A program made the translations under genes and the position numbers. From Enterovibrio nigricans DSM 22720 (lineage in GTDB: Bacteria; Pseudomonadota; Gammaproteobacteria; Enterobacterales; Vibrionaceae), in the NCBI RefSeq assembly GCF_900167155.1, contig NZ_FUXU01000005.1, forward strand, positions 62,001 through 126,000: a stretch of DNA of 64,000 bases, in the 5' to 3' direction. Positions 37,834 through 49,575 of this stretch are shown here, one piece after another (position 1 is the first letter of the stretch; every line of letters begins with the position of its first letter). The notes beneath the pieces are model-generated. The model had not been told where the DNA came from, ran no database searches, and was given only the letters and a program-made list of their open reading frames with translations.

Positions 37834-37839
37834 ATTATA
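37834..37839 (-). promoter_or_regulatory. -10 element before lolB
   Basis: An exact TATAAT on the minus strand, 43 bases upstream of the lolB start, but with no good -35. It would drive lolB-ispE-prs. Confidence 0.35.
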
Positions 37840-37886
37840 TCCATCTCGCTATGATAAATCTCGGTTCAGTTATAGTTGTAGAGTTT

Positions 37887-37915
37887 TTGAAGGTGAACCG
37901 GACGAGGTGTAGTAT
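37887..37915 (+). promoter_or_regulatory. Possible hemA promoter
   Basis: TTGAAG, a 17-base spacer and TAGTAT lie about 155 bases upstream of the hemA start in the divergent lolB/hemA interval. Confidence 0.35.
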
Positions 37916-38068
37916 AAAAAATAAACACAACTGTATGACGTGTGGCGAAAAATTCACACTTCGCTGTGTTAGCGGGATGGGGAATATAATGTTATCTTTT
38001 ATTCGACGGGCCCATAAAGTAAAATCCACGGCTCGGATTTCACCTGGTGCTGTCGGTAACCCTGCTTA

Positions 38069-39328
38069 ATGAGCTTGTTAGTTCTCGGAATCAATCATAA
38101 GACTGCTACAGTCGATTTGCGTGAAAAAGTCGCTTTTTCACCACAACAACTTCAAGATGCGCTTAACCAGCTTAAAGAAAAGCAGGTGGTGCAGAGCGGG
38201 GTTATTGTGTCTACCTGCAACCGAACTGAAATCTATTGTGAAATAGAACAGCCGAGTCCGGGCGTAGTTGTTGATTGGCTGCAGGACTTCCATCACCTCA
38301 ACAGCGACGCCTTATTACCTTGCCTTTATACCCATCATGATCAAGCGGCGGCTCAGCACTTGATGCGTGTTGCGTGTGGTTTGGATTCTCTTGTTTTGGG
38401 CGAGCCTCAAATCTTGGGGCAGGTGAAGCAAGCCTATGCAGAATCGGTTGATAATGATGTAATCAGCGGTGCATTAGAACGCTTATTCCATAAAACATTT
38501 ACCGTTGCAAAGCGCGTTCGTACAGAAACCGACATCGGTGGAAACGCGGTATCTGTAGCATTTGCTGCATGTTCTCTTGCCCGCCAGATTTTCGAGTCAT
38601 TGGAGAAATCCACGGCTTTGCTCGTTGGGGCGGGTGAAACAATCGAGCTGGTTGCGAAGCACTTGTATGAACACAAGTGCCAGAACATCATTGTCGCTAA
38701 CCGTACTCGTGAACGTGCGAAGCCTTTTGCGGACGCCTTTGGCGCAGAAATTATCTCTTTGGAAGAAATTCCAGAGCATATGCACAAAGCTGACATTGTC
38801 ATCAGTTCAACGGCTGCACCGCTACCTATCATAGGGAAAGGTATGGTCGAAAGGGCAATCAAGGCTCGTAGACATCAGCCAATGCTGTTGATTGATATTG
38901 CGGTTCCTCGTGATATTGAAGAGGAAGTCGGCGATCTAAACGACGCCTATCTTTACACCGTTGATGATTTGCACTCGATTGTTGAACGAAACCGAGAGCA
39001 GCGTAAAGCCGCAGCCGTTCAGGCTGAAGCCATCGTTGACGAAGAAAGCCACAGTTTTATGACGTGGATGCGTTCACGTGATGCCGTTGACAGCATCAAG
39101 CAATATCGCGCCCACTCTGAAGCCTTAAAAGATGAGTTGCTCAGCAAGAGTCTTCAATCGCTAGCCAGTGGTGCAGATCCGGCCAAAGTAGTGGCTGAGC
39201 TAAGTAACAAGTTGACCAACAAACTGATCCATGCGCCGACCCAGGCCATGCAAGAAGCCGCTAGAAACGGTGATGAACGTACGCTGGAAACGCTGCGTCA
39301 AGGCTTAGGTCTGGATCCCCTGAAATAG
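38069..39328 (+). CDS. hemA: Glutamyl-tRNA reductase
   Basis: HemA reduces glutamyl-tRNA with NADPH to glutamate 1-semialdehyde, the first committed and most regulated step of haem synthesis. The catalytic Cys50 lies in [10 protein letters not shown], and [10 protein letters not shown] opens the protein. [17 protein letters not shown] near 109 and [16 protein letters not shown] near 190 (the NADPH site) are conserved. The 419-residue length is right. prfA follows by 14 bases: the classic hemA-prfA-prmC operon. Confidence 0.97.
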   Translation: MSLLVLGINHKTATVDLREKVAFSPQQLQDALNQLKEKQVVQSGVIVSTCNRTEIYCEIEQPSPGVVVDWLQDFHHLNSDALLPCLYTHHDQAAAQHLMRVACGLDSLVLGEPQILGQVKQAYAESVDNDVISGALERLFHKTFTVAKRVRTETDIGGNAVSVAFAACSLARQIFESLEKSTALLVGAGETIELVAKHLYEHKCQNIIVANRTRERAKPFADAFGAEIISLEEIPEHMHKADIVISSTAAPLPIIGKGMVERAIKARRHQPMLLIDIAVPRDIEEEVGDLNDAYLYTVDDLHSIVERNREQRKAAAVQAEAIVDEESHSFMTWMRSRDAVDSIKQYRAHSEALKDELLSKSLQSLASGADPAKVVAELSNKLTNKLIHAPTQAMQEAARNGDERTLETLRQGLGLDPLK

Positions 39329-39342
39329 TTTTAAGAATTACT

Positions 39343-40431
39343 ATGAAACCATCTATTCTCACCAAACTAGAAGTGCTCAGTGAGCGCTATGAAGAAGTAC
39401 AACACCTGCTGGGTGATCCAGGCATCATCGGTGATCAGGATAAATTCCGTGCGCTGTCGAAAGAGTACAGCCAGTTGGAAGAAGTGACCATGTGCTTCAA
39501 CGCCTATAAGCAGGCGGTTGACGATCTGGACGCTGCTCAGGAAATGGCGAACGAAGACGATCCTGAGATGCGCGAAATGGCGCAAGAAGAAGTGAAAATG
39601 GCAAAAGGCGAAATAGAACGCCTGACCGATGAACTTCAAGTGCTCTTGATTCCTAAAGATCCGAACGATGAACGTAACTGTTTCGTTGAAATTCGTGCTG
39701 GTGCAGGCGGCGATGAAGCAGGTATTTTTGCGGGTGATCTTTTCCGTATGTACAGTCGTTTTGCTGAATCAAAAGGCTGGCGTGTTGAAGTGATTAGTGC
39801 CAACAGCTCTGAACAGGGCGGTTATAAAGAGATGGTGGCTAAAATCTCTGGCGACGGTGCTTACGGTGTATTGAAATTTGAATCTGGTGGTCACCGAGTT
39901 CAACGTGTACCGGCAACAGAATCACAAGGCCGCGTGCATACATCTGCATGTACCGTTGCGATTTTGCCTGAAATTCCAGAAGCAGAAATTCCAGATATCA
40001 ACCCGTCGGATCTGAAAATTGATACCTTCCGTTCATCGGGGGCGGGTGGTCAGCACGTTAACACCACTGACTCTGCTATTCGTATTACTCACTTACCAAC
40101 GGGTACCGTAGTTGAGTGTCAGGACGAGCGTTCACAGCACAAAAACAAAGCGAAAGCGATGTCTGTTCTAGCAGCGCGCTTAATCAAAGCCGAAGAGGAA
40201 AAACGCGCCGCTGAACAAGCGAGCACGCGCCGTAACCTACTTGGTTCAGGTGATCGCTCTGACCGTATTCGTACTTACAACTACCCACAAGGCCGAGTTT
40301 CTGACCACCGTATCACCCTGACTGTTTATCGTTTGGATGATGTGATGGAAGGCGATTTGAAGTGCTTGATTGAACCGATTGTTCAAGAGTTCCAAGCGGA
40401 TCAGCTTGCGGCACTGGCTGAACAGCACTAA
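39343..40431 (+). CDS. prfA: Peptide chain release factor 1
   Basis: RF1 ends translation at UAA and UAG. The codon-reading PxT motif is PAT in [17 protein letters not shown] near residue 190, and the peptide-releasing GGQ lies in [13 protein letters not shown] near residue 232. Length 362 (360 in E. coli). Its stop overlaps the prmC start by one base, apt because PrmC methylates the GGQ glutamine. Confidence 0.98.
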   Translation: MKPSILTKLEVLSERYEEVQHLLGDPGIIGDQDKFRALSKEYSQLEEVTMCFNAYKQAVDDLDAAQEMANEDDPEMREMAQEEVKMAKGEIERLTDELQVLLIPKDPNDERNCFVEIRAGAGGDEAGIFAGDLFRMYSRFAESKGWRVEVISANSSEQGGYKEMVAKISGDGAYGVLKFESGGHRVQRVPATESQGRVHTSACTVAILPEIPEAEIPDINPSDLKIDTFRSSGAGGQHVNTTDSAIRITHLPTGTVVECQDERSQHKNKAKAMSVLAARLIKAEEEKRAAEQASTRRNLLGSGDRSDRIRTYNYPQGRVSDHRITLTVYRLDDVMEGDLKCLIEPIVQEFQADQLAALAEQH

Positions 40432-41276
40432 TGCCAATCAGCATTGAAAATGCGCTGCAAGAAGCAGCGCATTTGTTAACCGAACATCAAAGCCCATCAC
40501 CGAGAATTGACGCATCTGTGTTGCTGTGTCATGTCCTCGATAAACCAAGCAGCTATCTCTATACCTGGCCAGATAAAGTACTGACAGACGCCGAGCAAAG
40601 TGAATTTGATGTGCTCATCCAACGTAGAATGCTGGGCGAACCCGTCGCGTATATTATTGGTTATCGAGATTTCTGGTCTTTGCGTTTAAACGTTGAGCCA
40701 AGTACGTTGATCCCGCGTCCGGATACAGAGCGTCTCGTGGAACTCGCGCTAGAGCGTTTACCTGCAGATGCGAATTCTGTTCTGGATTTAGGGACAGGCA
40801 CCGGTGCCATCGCACTATCGATTGCCTGCGAGCGAAAAGACGTACAGGTGATGGGGGTTGACCTTCGTTCAGAAGCCGTTGCGTTGGCTGAGCGTAATCA
40901 GCTCGAAAATGGGATTATAAATGCGCATTTTGCGCAGAGCAGTTGGTTTGAAAATATACCAGCACAGACTTTCAACATGATTGTCAGTAATCCTCCTTAT
41001 ATCGACCCGGAAGATCCACACCTCTCACAGGGAGATGTATGTTTCGAACCCAAGTCAGCCCTGACTGCCAGTGATCATGGTTTGGCGGATATTCGCGAGA
41101 TTTGCCAGCAAAGCCCGCGTTTTCTTGCCGACAACGGATGGTTGATGATTGAGCATGGTTACGATCAAGGGGATCCAGTGCGTACGATTTTTTCTGATGC
41201 AGGATTTATCGACGTTGAGACACTGCACGATTATGCAGGTCTGGATCGTGTTACGCTGGGTCGTTTTGCTAACTGA
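40431..41276 (+). CDS. prmC: Release-factor glutamine methyltransferase
   Basis: PrmC methylates the glutamine of the GGQ motif in RF1 and RF2 and so speeds termination. The SAM-binding motif is VLDLGTGTGAIALS near residue 115, and the catalytic NPPY is in MIVSNPPYIDPEDP near 185. PRPDTERLVELAL is a family segment. Length 281 residues; it overlaps prfA. Confidence 0.97.
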   Translation: MPISIENALQEAAHLLTEHQSPSPRIDASVLLCHVLDKPSSYLYTWPDKVLTDAEQSEFDVLIQRRMLGEPVAYIIGYRDFWSLRLNVEPSTLIPRPDTERLVELALERLPADANSVLDLGTGTGAIALSIACERKDVQVMGVDLRSEAVALAERNQLENGIINAHFAQSSWFENIPAQTFNMIVSNPPYIDPEDPHLSQGDVCFEPKSALTASDHGLADIREICQQSPRFLADNGWLMIEHGYDQGDPVRTIFSDAGFIDVETLHDYAGLDRVTLGRFAN

Positions 41277-41305
41277 AATAACAAGAAAGAGAGATTGACG
41301 GAATT

Positions 41306-41689
41306 ATGTACGCTGCATTGAAGCACACTCACCTATTGTTTATCGCCTTGAGCGTATCTTTGTTCATTTTACGCTTTATCTGGCGTTCAATGGGCAGCAC
41401 TATGATGCAAAAGAAGTGGGTGAAAATTGTCCCGCACATTATCGATACGGGTCTGCTTGCGACAGGTGTCGCTCTGATTGCTGTGACGGGTTTTATGCCA
41501 TTCACCCCAGCGGGTGTGTGGATGACTGAAAAGTTGACTTGCGTACTCGCTTACATTGCCCTTGGTTTTGTTGCGCTGCATTACAGTCAAGGTACCATGT
41601 TTAGAGTCTTTGCATTCTTTGGTGCTTTGGGTTGGGTGTATGCAGCGGCTAAATTGGCGATGACGAAAACACCATGGTTGTTGGGGTAA
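41306..41689 (+). CDS. sirB2: SirB2-family membrane protein
   Basis: A 127-residue membrane protein with about four hydrophobic helices (near residues 7-25, 44-64, 75-94, 100-118), matching SirB2/YchQ: LKHTHLLFIALSVSLFILRF and HIIDTGLLATGVAL. The molecular role is unknown. It lies between prmC and sirB1 in the usual order. Confidence 0.93.
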   Translation: MYAALKHTHLLFIALSVSLFILRFIWRSMGSTMMQKKWVKIVPHIIDTGLLATGVALIAVTGFMPFTPAGVWMTEKLTCVLAYIALGFVALHYSQGTMFRVFAFFGALGWVYAAAKLAMTKTPWLLG

Positions 41690-41691
41690 AA

Positions 41692-43369
<1,678 letters not shown>

Positions 43370-43387
43370 GCGATATTCGAAGAGAAG

Positions 43388-43413
43388 AAAAGCCGGCGAA
43401 TGCCGGCTTTTTT
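43388..43413. terminator. Bidirectional terminator kdsA / chemoreceptor
   Basis: AAAGCCGGC-GAAT-GCCGGCTTT with six T on the plus strand and A-rich sequence before it, placed between two convergent genes. Confidence 0.92.
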
Positions 43414-43417
43414 GATC

Positions 43418-45292
43418 CTACAACTTGAAGCGAGAGATTTCGTTATTGAGTTGTTGAGACAAGCTCGACAAATCAGAGGCTTGCATCGATGCTTGGTTGG
43501 CTTCTTCTGCCAACTCATCAGATGCATGTCGCACCGCTTCTGTATTTCGGGTGATTTCCGCTGTTACTAGAGACTGCTCTTCGGCCGCAGAAGCGATTTG
43601 CGTGGCCATATCACTGATTGTCGAAACGGATGTTGTGATTTGGGTCAGGCTGTCTGTGGCGCTGCTTGCGTCCTCCACGCTTGTGGTTGCCAGATAGCGG
43701 CTATCCTGCATGATTTTCACTGCCGATTGCGTCGTTGACTGCAAGGTTTCGATCGTCGCTTGGATCTCTCGCGTCGAATCATGTGTACGCTGGCTTAACA
43801 CGCGAACTTCGTCGGCGACTACGGCAAAACCGCGGCCCTGTGCGCCAGCTCGTGCGGCTTCAATGGCGGCGTTCAACGCCAGCAAATTAGTTTGTTCCGC
43901 AATGTCCTGAATGGTCGACAGAATAGAGTTGATGCTTTGCGTATGCGCATGAAGCTCGGTGATCACCGACGTCGCTGATTCTACCTCGGTCGACAAGTTT
44001 CCAATGGACAGCTGGCTTTGATTGACCTGTGAGGCGCCTGTGTGAGAACGGCCAACAGCATCTTTCGACAGTTGCGCTGTGTTTTCGGCACTACTAGCAA
44101 TTTCCTGTGTTGCTGCGGCCATTTGGTTGATGGCTGTGGCAACCATGTTGATTTCGTCTTGTTGACCACGAATGCGTGAGCTACGAATATTCGCGTGTTC
44201 GGCCGCGCCTGCCGCTTGTTCGGATAAAGCTTCACCGACGTTTTTCAAATGCACGACCATAGTATGCATGTTGCCCACGAAGGTATTGAAATTGTGTGCC
44301 AGTTGACCGACTTCATCTTCACTATGTGGTGTGAGACGTTGTGTTAGGTCCGCTTCACCACTGGCGATTTCGGCCATCGCTTTTGATACACGGTTCAGGT
44401 CTCGGAACAAAATGTTGACCAACCAGATAGAAAGAGCAAGCACGACCAAGGTCACGCCCAGGCTGGTCAATATCAAGGTCGTAACGGCACTGTTATGCGC
44501 TTCGAGCTCGGTATTCAGGTCAAGTTCAATGCCTATGTACCATTGTGCGGTTGGTAGTGATACGAAGTAGTACGCTTTTGGGCTGCCATTGATATTTTGG
44601 TGGATTAACGTGCCTTGGCGAGCGGCATCTTGGACTACGCGCATGTTCAGCGCGGGGTTGTATTGTGTCAGGGGCGCTCCATTCAAAGAGGCGTCTTTGT
44701 GCGCAATCAGTGTGCCTTTGTCGGTAAATAACATGCCGAATGCATTGTCACCAAAATCAAATTGCGAGATGTCACTCATGATTTTACGCAAGCTAATATC
44801 ACCGCCCAGTACTCCCTGCAATTGGCCACCTTGCAAGACGGGCTCAGCGACGGTCACCATGGTTTCTCCGGTCAACGCATCTCGGTAAGGTGCAGTAAAG
44901 ATGGTTCGATTTTCTGTTACTGCTTCGATATACCAAGGTCGCTGGCGAGGGTCGATGTCAATTGTGGCGCCATTTGACAGATCCAACGAGCCATCGACTT
45001 CGCCATAAAATGTCATCGCAAAGTTGCCGGAGATCTGGATCATTTTCAGTGCATTGATTTCATCATCGTGAGGTTGTGTTTCAATGAAACCCTTCATGGC
45101 GGTAGCGTGGGCGTCTAACCAATCGATGAAACCCACTTTTGCGACGTCTGACGAGCTGCGCACTCTGTATTCAAGGCTGTTTTCAGTTTGGGTTGAAAGT
45201 TGGTTTGCGGCAAGCAGAGACAAGGTTGTTGCCATCGCGATGACGGCAATAAGGCACGTGCCAATTAACTTCTGCTTTAGAGTGAGTGTCAT
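43418..45292 (-). CDS. Methyl-accepting chemotaxis protein with dCache sensor
   Basis: A 624-residue transmembrane chemoreceptor. Membrane helices lie near 8-30 and 290-310, with a periplasmic dCache domain between. That domain holds [16 protein letters not shown] and a later GGDISL, the pattern of amino-acid-binding dCache domains, so an amino-acid ligand is my inference. A HAMP domain and the signalling tip [18 protein letters not shown] follow. The ATG at 45292 has GGAAG six bases upstream; the frame continues to 45373 without support. A sigma-28-like promoter lies at 45395. Confidence 0.92.
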   Translation of the reverse strand: MTLTLKQKLIGTCLIAVIAMATTLSLLAANQLSTQTENSLEYRVRSSSDVAKVGFIDWLDAHATAMKGFIETQPHDDEINALKMIQISGNFAMTFYGEVDGSLDLSNGATIDIDPRQRPWYIEAVTENRTIFTAPYRDALTGETMVTVAEPVLQGGQLQGVLGGDISLRKIMSDISQFDFGDNAFGMLFTDKGTLIAHKDASLNGAPLTQYNPALNMRVVQDAARQGTLIHQNINGSPKAYYFVSLPTAQWYIGIELDLNTELEAHNSAVTTLILTSLGVTLVVLALSIWLVNILFRDLNRVSKAMAEIASGEADLTQRLTPHSEDEVGQLAHNFNTFVGNMHTMVVHLKNVGEALSEQAAGAAEHANIRSSRIRGQQDEINMVATAINQMAAATQEIASSAENTAQLSKDAVGRSHTGASQVNQSQLSIGNLSTEVESATSVITELHAHTQSINSILSTIQDIAEQTNLLALNAAIEAARAGAQGRGFAVVADEVRVLSQRTHDSTREIQATIETLQSTTQSAVKIMQDSRYLATTSVEDASSATDSLTQITTSVSTISDMATQIASAAEEQSLVTAEITRNTEAVRHASDELAEEANQASMQASDLSSLSQQLNNEISRFKL

Positions 45293-45394
45293 GTTTACTT
45301 CCTTGCGAGGAACTCCAGAATTGGAAGCGCTCCCGTCGTTCTGAACGTTATAAGCGCGGGGCAACCTGTACATCTAGTATTTGTACATCATGCT

Positions 45395-45421
45395 GTATCG
45401 GCGTTATTAGCAGAGCCTTTA
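45395..45421 (-). promoter_or_regulatory. Sigma-28 (FliA)-type promoter of the chemoreceptor
   Basis: The minus strand reads TAAAGGCT, 11 bases, GCCGATAC, close to the flagellar sigma-28 consensus TAAAGTTT-N11-GCCGATAA with exact spacing. It lies about 100 bases ahead of the chemoreceptor start, as expected for a gene of the motility regulon. Confidence 0.7.
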
Positions 45422-45657
45422 GCGAATATTGCGAGTGAGGGTGAGTTTTTTTCACAACATAGTGATTTTGCTTCACGGTTTTGCGGCGGAGAGTTTGATG
45501 TCGTGGGAGTGAACGATGTGCGCTGTCTTTAAACGAGGTAAGTCTTAACTTTCAGCAAATGTGGTTTTGGGAGATAAAATAAAAGAGACGTTTAGATGGC
45601 TATTTGTTGACGAGGTAAACATTTCATTTTACTCTGCGCTTCACATCACAAAAATAT
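45422..45657. other. Rest of the chemoreceptor/antiporter intergenic region
   Basis: Together with the sigma-28 element this completes a 365-base divergent gap (45293-45657). It must hold the promoter of the antiporter gene, but I see no convincing boxes and no small gene. Confidence 0.4.
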
Positions 45658-47013
45658 ATGCAACACAACATGACAGAGAAGCAAACAACAATCAATCCTT
45701 CAGCCCTTGCGCTGGTGCCCTTTGGGTTCTTTCTTTGCCTTTTTATCGGAACTGGCATCTACTTTTCGACTCAAAATGTCGACTTTGCCTTTTATCAGCT
45801 TCCAGCGACGATAGCCGTTTTACCCGCCATTGTTTTGGCGGTGTTGATGAGCAAGGAAAAGCTCAATACTGCCATTGGCCAGTTCATCGAAGGGGTATCA
45901 CACCGTGACATTACCGCGATGTGCCTTATCTACCTGCTTGCAGGCGCGTTTTCTGCTGTGGCGAAAGCAACCGGAGGGGTAGACGCAACGGTAAACCTAG
46001 GTTTGGCCGTTCTTCCTTCCAGCTTGATCTTGCCGGGCTTATTTCTTATCTCTGCTTTCATCGCAACAGCGATGGGAACATCAATGGGTACCATTGCGGC
46101 GGTTGCACCTGTGGCTCTTGGTATTGCTCAAACGACGGGCATAGATTCCGCATTGATGGCTGGTGTGGTGCTCAGTGGCGCCATGTTTGGCGACAACCTT
46201 TCAATCATCTCTGATACCACGATTGCTGCGACACGCTCACAAGGCTGTCACATGAAAGATAAGTTTAGAGAGAACGTCAAAATCGCAGTACCGGCTGCGC
46301 TGGTGGTGTTGGTTATCTTTTTCTTTGCCAATGAAGTGACGCAAGCCCCTGTAGCTGGCGAAATTGATTGGTTGGCGGTTCTTCCTTACATGACGATTCT
46401 TGTTCTTGCCGTGTCCGGTATGAATGTGTTTGTTGTCCTGTCTCTCGGCATTGTATTTGCGGGCGTTGTCGGCATTGCTCAGACACCTGATTACAGCCTG
46501 ATGGCATTTAGCAAAGATATCTATGCTGGCTTTGGTAACATGCAGGAAATTTTCTTGTTGTCTTTGCTGATTGGTGGTTTGGCTGAGCTAATGCGTCAGC
46601 AAGGTGGTTTGGCGTTTGTCACTGACAAATTGAGCCGATTGATCATGGCGCGCGCAGATAAAGCAGCAGAAAAAGGTTCTCCGCGTGCTAGTGAAGCGGG
46701 GATTGCGTTGTTGGTCAGCTTGACCAACATGTGTACCGCAAATAACACCGTAGCAATTATTGTAGCGGGTGGCGTTGCGAAAAAGTTGGCGACGCAACAC
46801 GATGTAGCGCCAAAGCGCAGTGCAAGCTTGTTGGATATTTTCTCTTGCGTAATCCAAGGATTGTTACCATATGGTGCTCAAGCGCTGTTGCTCGGTTCCA
46901 TCTTTGAACTGTCACCGCTTTCCGTTGTTAGTCAATCTTACTACTGTTTCTTGCTGGCGATCGCCGCCGCTTTTGCGATTGCTCGCTCTAAAGGACAGCA
47001 CGGTACCCACTAA
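45658..47013 (+). CDS. NhaC-family Na+/H+ antiporter
   Basis: A 451-residue inner-membrane transporter with about eleven hydrophobic helices. GTSMGTIAAVAPVA near residue 142 and GAMFGDNLSIISDTTIAAT near 178 are the family's conserved ion-pathway motifs; a related NTVAIIV occurs in the second half. Members exchange Na+ (or substrate pairs such as malate/lactate in related clades) against protons, so the ion is likely but not proven. A second ATG four codons on is an alternative start. It stands alone, divergent from the chemoreceptor. Confidence 0.85.
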   Translation: MQHNMTEKQTTINPSALALVPFGFFLCLFIGTGIYFSTQNVDFAFYQLPATIAVLPAIVLAVLMSKEKLNTAIGQFIEGVSHRDITAMCLIYLLAGAFSAVAKATGGVDATVNLGLAVLPSSLILPGLFLISAFIATAMGTSMGTIAAVAPVALGIAQTTGIDSALMAGVVLSGAMFGDNLSIISDTTIAATRSQGCHMKDKFRENVKIAVPAALVVLVIFFFANEVTQAPVAGEIDWLAVLPYMTILVLAVSGMNVFVVLSLGIVFAGVVGIAQTPDYSLMAFSKDIYAGFGNMQEIFLLSLLIGGLAELMRQQGGLAFVTDKLSRLIMARADKAAEKGSPRASEAGIALLVSLTNMCTANNTVAIIVAGGVAKKLATQHDVAPKRSASLLDIFSCVIQGLLPYGAQALLLGSIFELSPLSVVSQSYYCFLLAIAAAFAIARSKGQHGTH

Positions 47014-47023
47014 GATCTGCGAC

Positions 47024-47057
47024 CCCAAATCGCTGAGTGAAAACTCGGCGGTTTGGG
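47024..47057 (+). other. Fifteen-pair stem-loop with GAAA tetraloop after the antiporter gene
   Basis: Bases 47024-47038 pair fully with 47043-47057, with two G-U pairs, closing the tetraloop GAAA. It begins ten bases after the stop codon but no T run follows, so it may protect the mRNA 3' end or need Rho rather than act as an intrinsic terminator. Confidence 0.6.
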
Positions 47058-47160
47058 TGTGATTCGGTGATCTATATAGCACTTTGTTGAAAGAACAATG
47101 TGATGGTTTGCGTATATCTTTAAACTACATCGTGAAATACGATTATTTACGTTAACCCTT

Positions 47161-47208
47161 ACAAAATGACGACTCACTCATTTTGTTAAAGCGAGAAGCC
47201 CTTCTCGC
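47161..47208. promoter_or_regulatory. Two palindromes upstream of nutA
   Basis: ACAAAATGA (47161-47169) and TCATTTTGT (47178-47186) are exact inverted copies eight bases apart; GCGAGAAG (47191-47198) and CTTCTCGC (47201-47208) are exact inverted copies two bases apart. Both lie within 75 bases of the nutA start. They look like operator dyads; the second has too short a centre for a good hairpin. Confidence 0.5.
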
Positions 47209-47235
47209 ACTTTCAACAGAATAATAGGTACACCC

Positions 47236-48912
47236 ATGATGGATCGCCTTTCTTTAAAAGCAGCAATTAGTGCTGCATTACTTGCTTCGCTAGCAGGTTG
47301 TTCTACCACTCAAAACACGACAGACATCGTGCCAGGATGGCAGCCAGATACCACCTACAACATCACTATTCTTCATACCAATGATAACCATGGCCGTTTT
47401 TGGCATAACAAATATGGTGAATACGGTATGGCTGCTCGCAAGACGTTGATCGACAACTTGCGTAAAGATGCTGAGGCGAAAGGTGCGGCAGTGCTTCTGC
47501 TGTCTGGTGGTGATATCAACACGGGTGTGCCTGAATCTGACCTTCAGGATGCGGAGCCAGATTTCAAAGGCATGACCATGATTGGTTATGATGCCATGGC
47601 ATTGGGTAACCATGAGTTTGATAATCCACTCGACGTATTGGATAAGCAAATGCAATGGGCTGACTTCCCAATGCTCTCAGCGAACATTTACGACAAAGCG
47701 ACAGGAAAGCGTAAGTATCAGGCATATCAAATGTTTGAGAAGAACGGCCTTCGCATCGCCGTTATTGGTTTGACGACTGAGGACACTGCGAAAATCGGTA
47801 ACCCTGAATACATTGGGGAACTGGAGTTCCGCGATCCGAAAGAAGAAGCGAAGAAATTGATCGCTGAAATCGAAAAAACAGAAAAGCCGGATATGATTAT
47901 CGCAGCGACGCACATGGGCCATTACGAAGATGGTAACCGTGGTATCAATGCGCCAGGTGACGTTGCTTTAGCGCGTTATTTGGACGAAGGATCTCTCGAT
48001 ATGATTGTGGGTGGTCACTCACAAGAGCCTGTCTGTATGGAAGGCCCGAACATGTACAACACTGCCTTCAAGCCGGGCGATGAATGTAAGCCTGACAGCC
48101 AAAACGGTACTTGGATCGTACAAGCTCATGAGTGGGGCAAGTATGTCGGTAAAGCTGACTTTGAATTCCGAAACGGCGAACTGAATTTGGTCTCTTACGA
48201 CTTAATCCCTGTAAACCTGAAGAAAAAAGTGAAGGTGAATGGCGAGAAAAAACGCGTATTTATCCAAAACGAAATTCCGAAGGATAAAGAGCTTTATGAC
48301 TTTTTGAAACCGTATCAGGACCAAGGGCAGGGCCAACTGAACATTAAGATTGCTGAGACCAATGGTAAGTTGGAAGGTGATCGTAATGTTGTGCGCTTTG
48401 AACAAACTAACTTAGGCCGTCTCATCGCAGCATCGCACATGGATCGCGCAAAAGCAGATTTCGCAGTAATGAACTCTGGCGGTGTGCGTGATTCTATCGA
48501 AGGCGGTGACGTGACGTACAAAGACGTTCTGACGGTGCAGCCTTTTGGTAACATGGTGACCTACACGGACATGACAGGTACAGAAATTCTGGATTATCTG
48601 AACGTGGTTGGAACTAAGCCTGCTGACTCAGGTGCCTACGTGCAGTTTTACGGTATTTCGATGACCGTGTCACCAGATGGCGTGAGCGATGTGGTTATCG
48701 GTGGTGAACCGCTGGATCTAAATAAAACATACCGTTTCACGGTTCCAAGCTATAACGCGGCGGGCGGTGATGGTTATCCAAAGATCAGCGACCATGCTGG
48801 CAACGTCAACACCGGTTTTGTCGATGCTGAAGTTCTGAAAGACTTCCTGGAGAAAAACTCTCCGATTGATGTAAATAAATATGCGCCAAACGGTGAGATT
48901 GTTTACAAATAA
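47236..48912 (+). CDS. nutA: 5'-nucleotidase lipoprotein (NutA/UshA type)
   Basis: A 558-residue surface or periplasmic nucleotidase that cleaves extracellular nucleotides for uptake. The lipobox LAGC puts the lipid on Cys22, as in Vibrio NutA and unlike soluble UshA. Metallophosphoesterase motifs: ILHTNDNHGRF near 45, GGDINTG, MALGNHEFDN and MIVGGHSQ. The C-terminal substrate domain has MNSGGVRDSI and AAGGDGYP. Two ATGs open the frame; AGG lies eight bases before the first. It is monocistronic with its own terminator. Confidence 0.92.
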   Translation: MMDRLSLKAAISAALLASLAGCSTTQNTTDIVPGWQPDTTYNITILHTNDNHGRFWHNKYGEYGMAARKTLIDNLRKDAEAKGAAVLLLSGGDINTGVPESDLQDAEPDFKGMTMIGYDAMALGNHEFDNPLDVLDKQMQWADFPMLSANIYDKATGKRKYQAYQMFEKNGLRIAVIGLTTEDTAKIGNPEYIGELEFRDPKEEAKKLIAEIEKTEKPDMIIAATHMGHYEDGNRGINAPGDVALARYLDEGSLDMIVGGHSQEPVCMEGPNMYNTAFKPGDECKPDSQNGTWIVQAHEWGKYVGKADFEFRNGELNLVSYDLIPVNLKKKVKVNGEKKRVFIQNEIPKDKELYDFLKPYQDQGQGQLNIKIAETNGKLEGDRNVVRFEQTNLGRLIAASHMDRAKADFAVMNSGGVRDSIEGGDVTYKDVLTVQPFGNMVTYTDMTGTEILDYLNVVGTKPADSGAYVQFYGISMTVSPDGVSDVVIGGEPLDLNKTYRFTVPSYNAAGGDGYPKISDHAGNVNTGFVDAEVLKDFLEKNSPIDVNKYAPNGEIVYK

Positions 48913-48977
48913 TTGAGCTATTCAATGTTTCACTGTGGGGGAAATGTCCCGCATTGAGAAAATGGGAACAATGATAG

Positions 48978-49006
48978 AAAAGGCACTGGTGACAGTGCCT
49001 TTTTTT
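48978..49006 (+). terminator. Terminator of nutA
   Basis: AAGGCACTG-GTGA-CAGTGCCTT followed by a run of T, 66 bases after the nutA stop. Confidence 0.92.
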
Positions 49007-49089
49007 ATGTCATTATCAGCTTACGTTTTATATGGGTTAGCGTTAATGAAAAGGTTAATGCCACCCTGTCGTTACAAGAGATTTATCGG

Positions 49090-49572
49090 ATGACGCCGGC
49101 AATTACCCTCGCGGAAAAAGCAGGAATTTCCTTTCATGTTCATAGCTATGAACATGACCCTCATAACACGAATTTCGGACTTGAAGCAGCAAGTGTGCTC
49201 GGGCAAGACCCCGCTCGTGTTTTTAAAACCTTGTTGTTTGCGATGAACGGGGACCCCAAAAAGTTGGCGGTGGCCGTTGTGCCTGTTTCTGGTCAATTAG
49301 ATTTAAAAGCCGCAGCAAAAGCAGCGGGTGCAAAAAAAGCAGAAATGGCTAACCCTGATATTGCAGAAAAAACGACGGGGTACATCGTTGGCGGCATCAG
49401 TCCATTAGGCCAGAAAAAGCGCTTGCCAACGTTTCTTGATGCCAGCGCAGAAGCCCATGACACGATTTATGTCAGCGCGGGGCGTCGTGGGCTTGAAATT
49501 GAACTTTCTCCAGCAGATCTCCTCTCACTTACACAGGGGAAAATGGCAACAATAGGTAAGCAGGGGAAATAA
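49090..49572 (+). CDS. ybaK: Cys-tRNA(Pro)/Cys-tRNA(Cys) deacylase
   Basis: A 160-residue trans-editing enzyme that hydrolyses cysteine wrongly attached to tRNA-Pro. [15 protein letters not shown] near 20, RVFKTLLF with the catalytic Lys near residue 46, and [21 protein letters not shown] near 97 are diagnostic. It is followed after three bases by the LprI-like gene. In E. coli ybaK is next to ushA, so the nutA-ybaK order is conserved. Confidence 0.95.
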   Translation: MTPAITLAEKAGISFHVHSYEHDPHNTNFGLEAASVLGQDPARVFKTLLFAMNGDPKKLAVAVVPVSGQLDLKAAAKAAGAKKAEMANPDIAEKTTGYIVGGISPLGQKKRLPTFLDASAEAHDTIYVSAGRRGLEIELSPADLLSLTQGKMATIGKQGK

Positions 49573-49575
49573 AGA

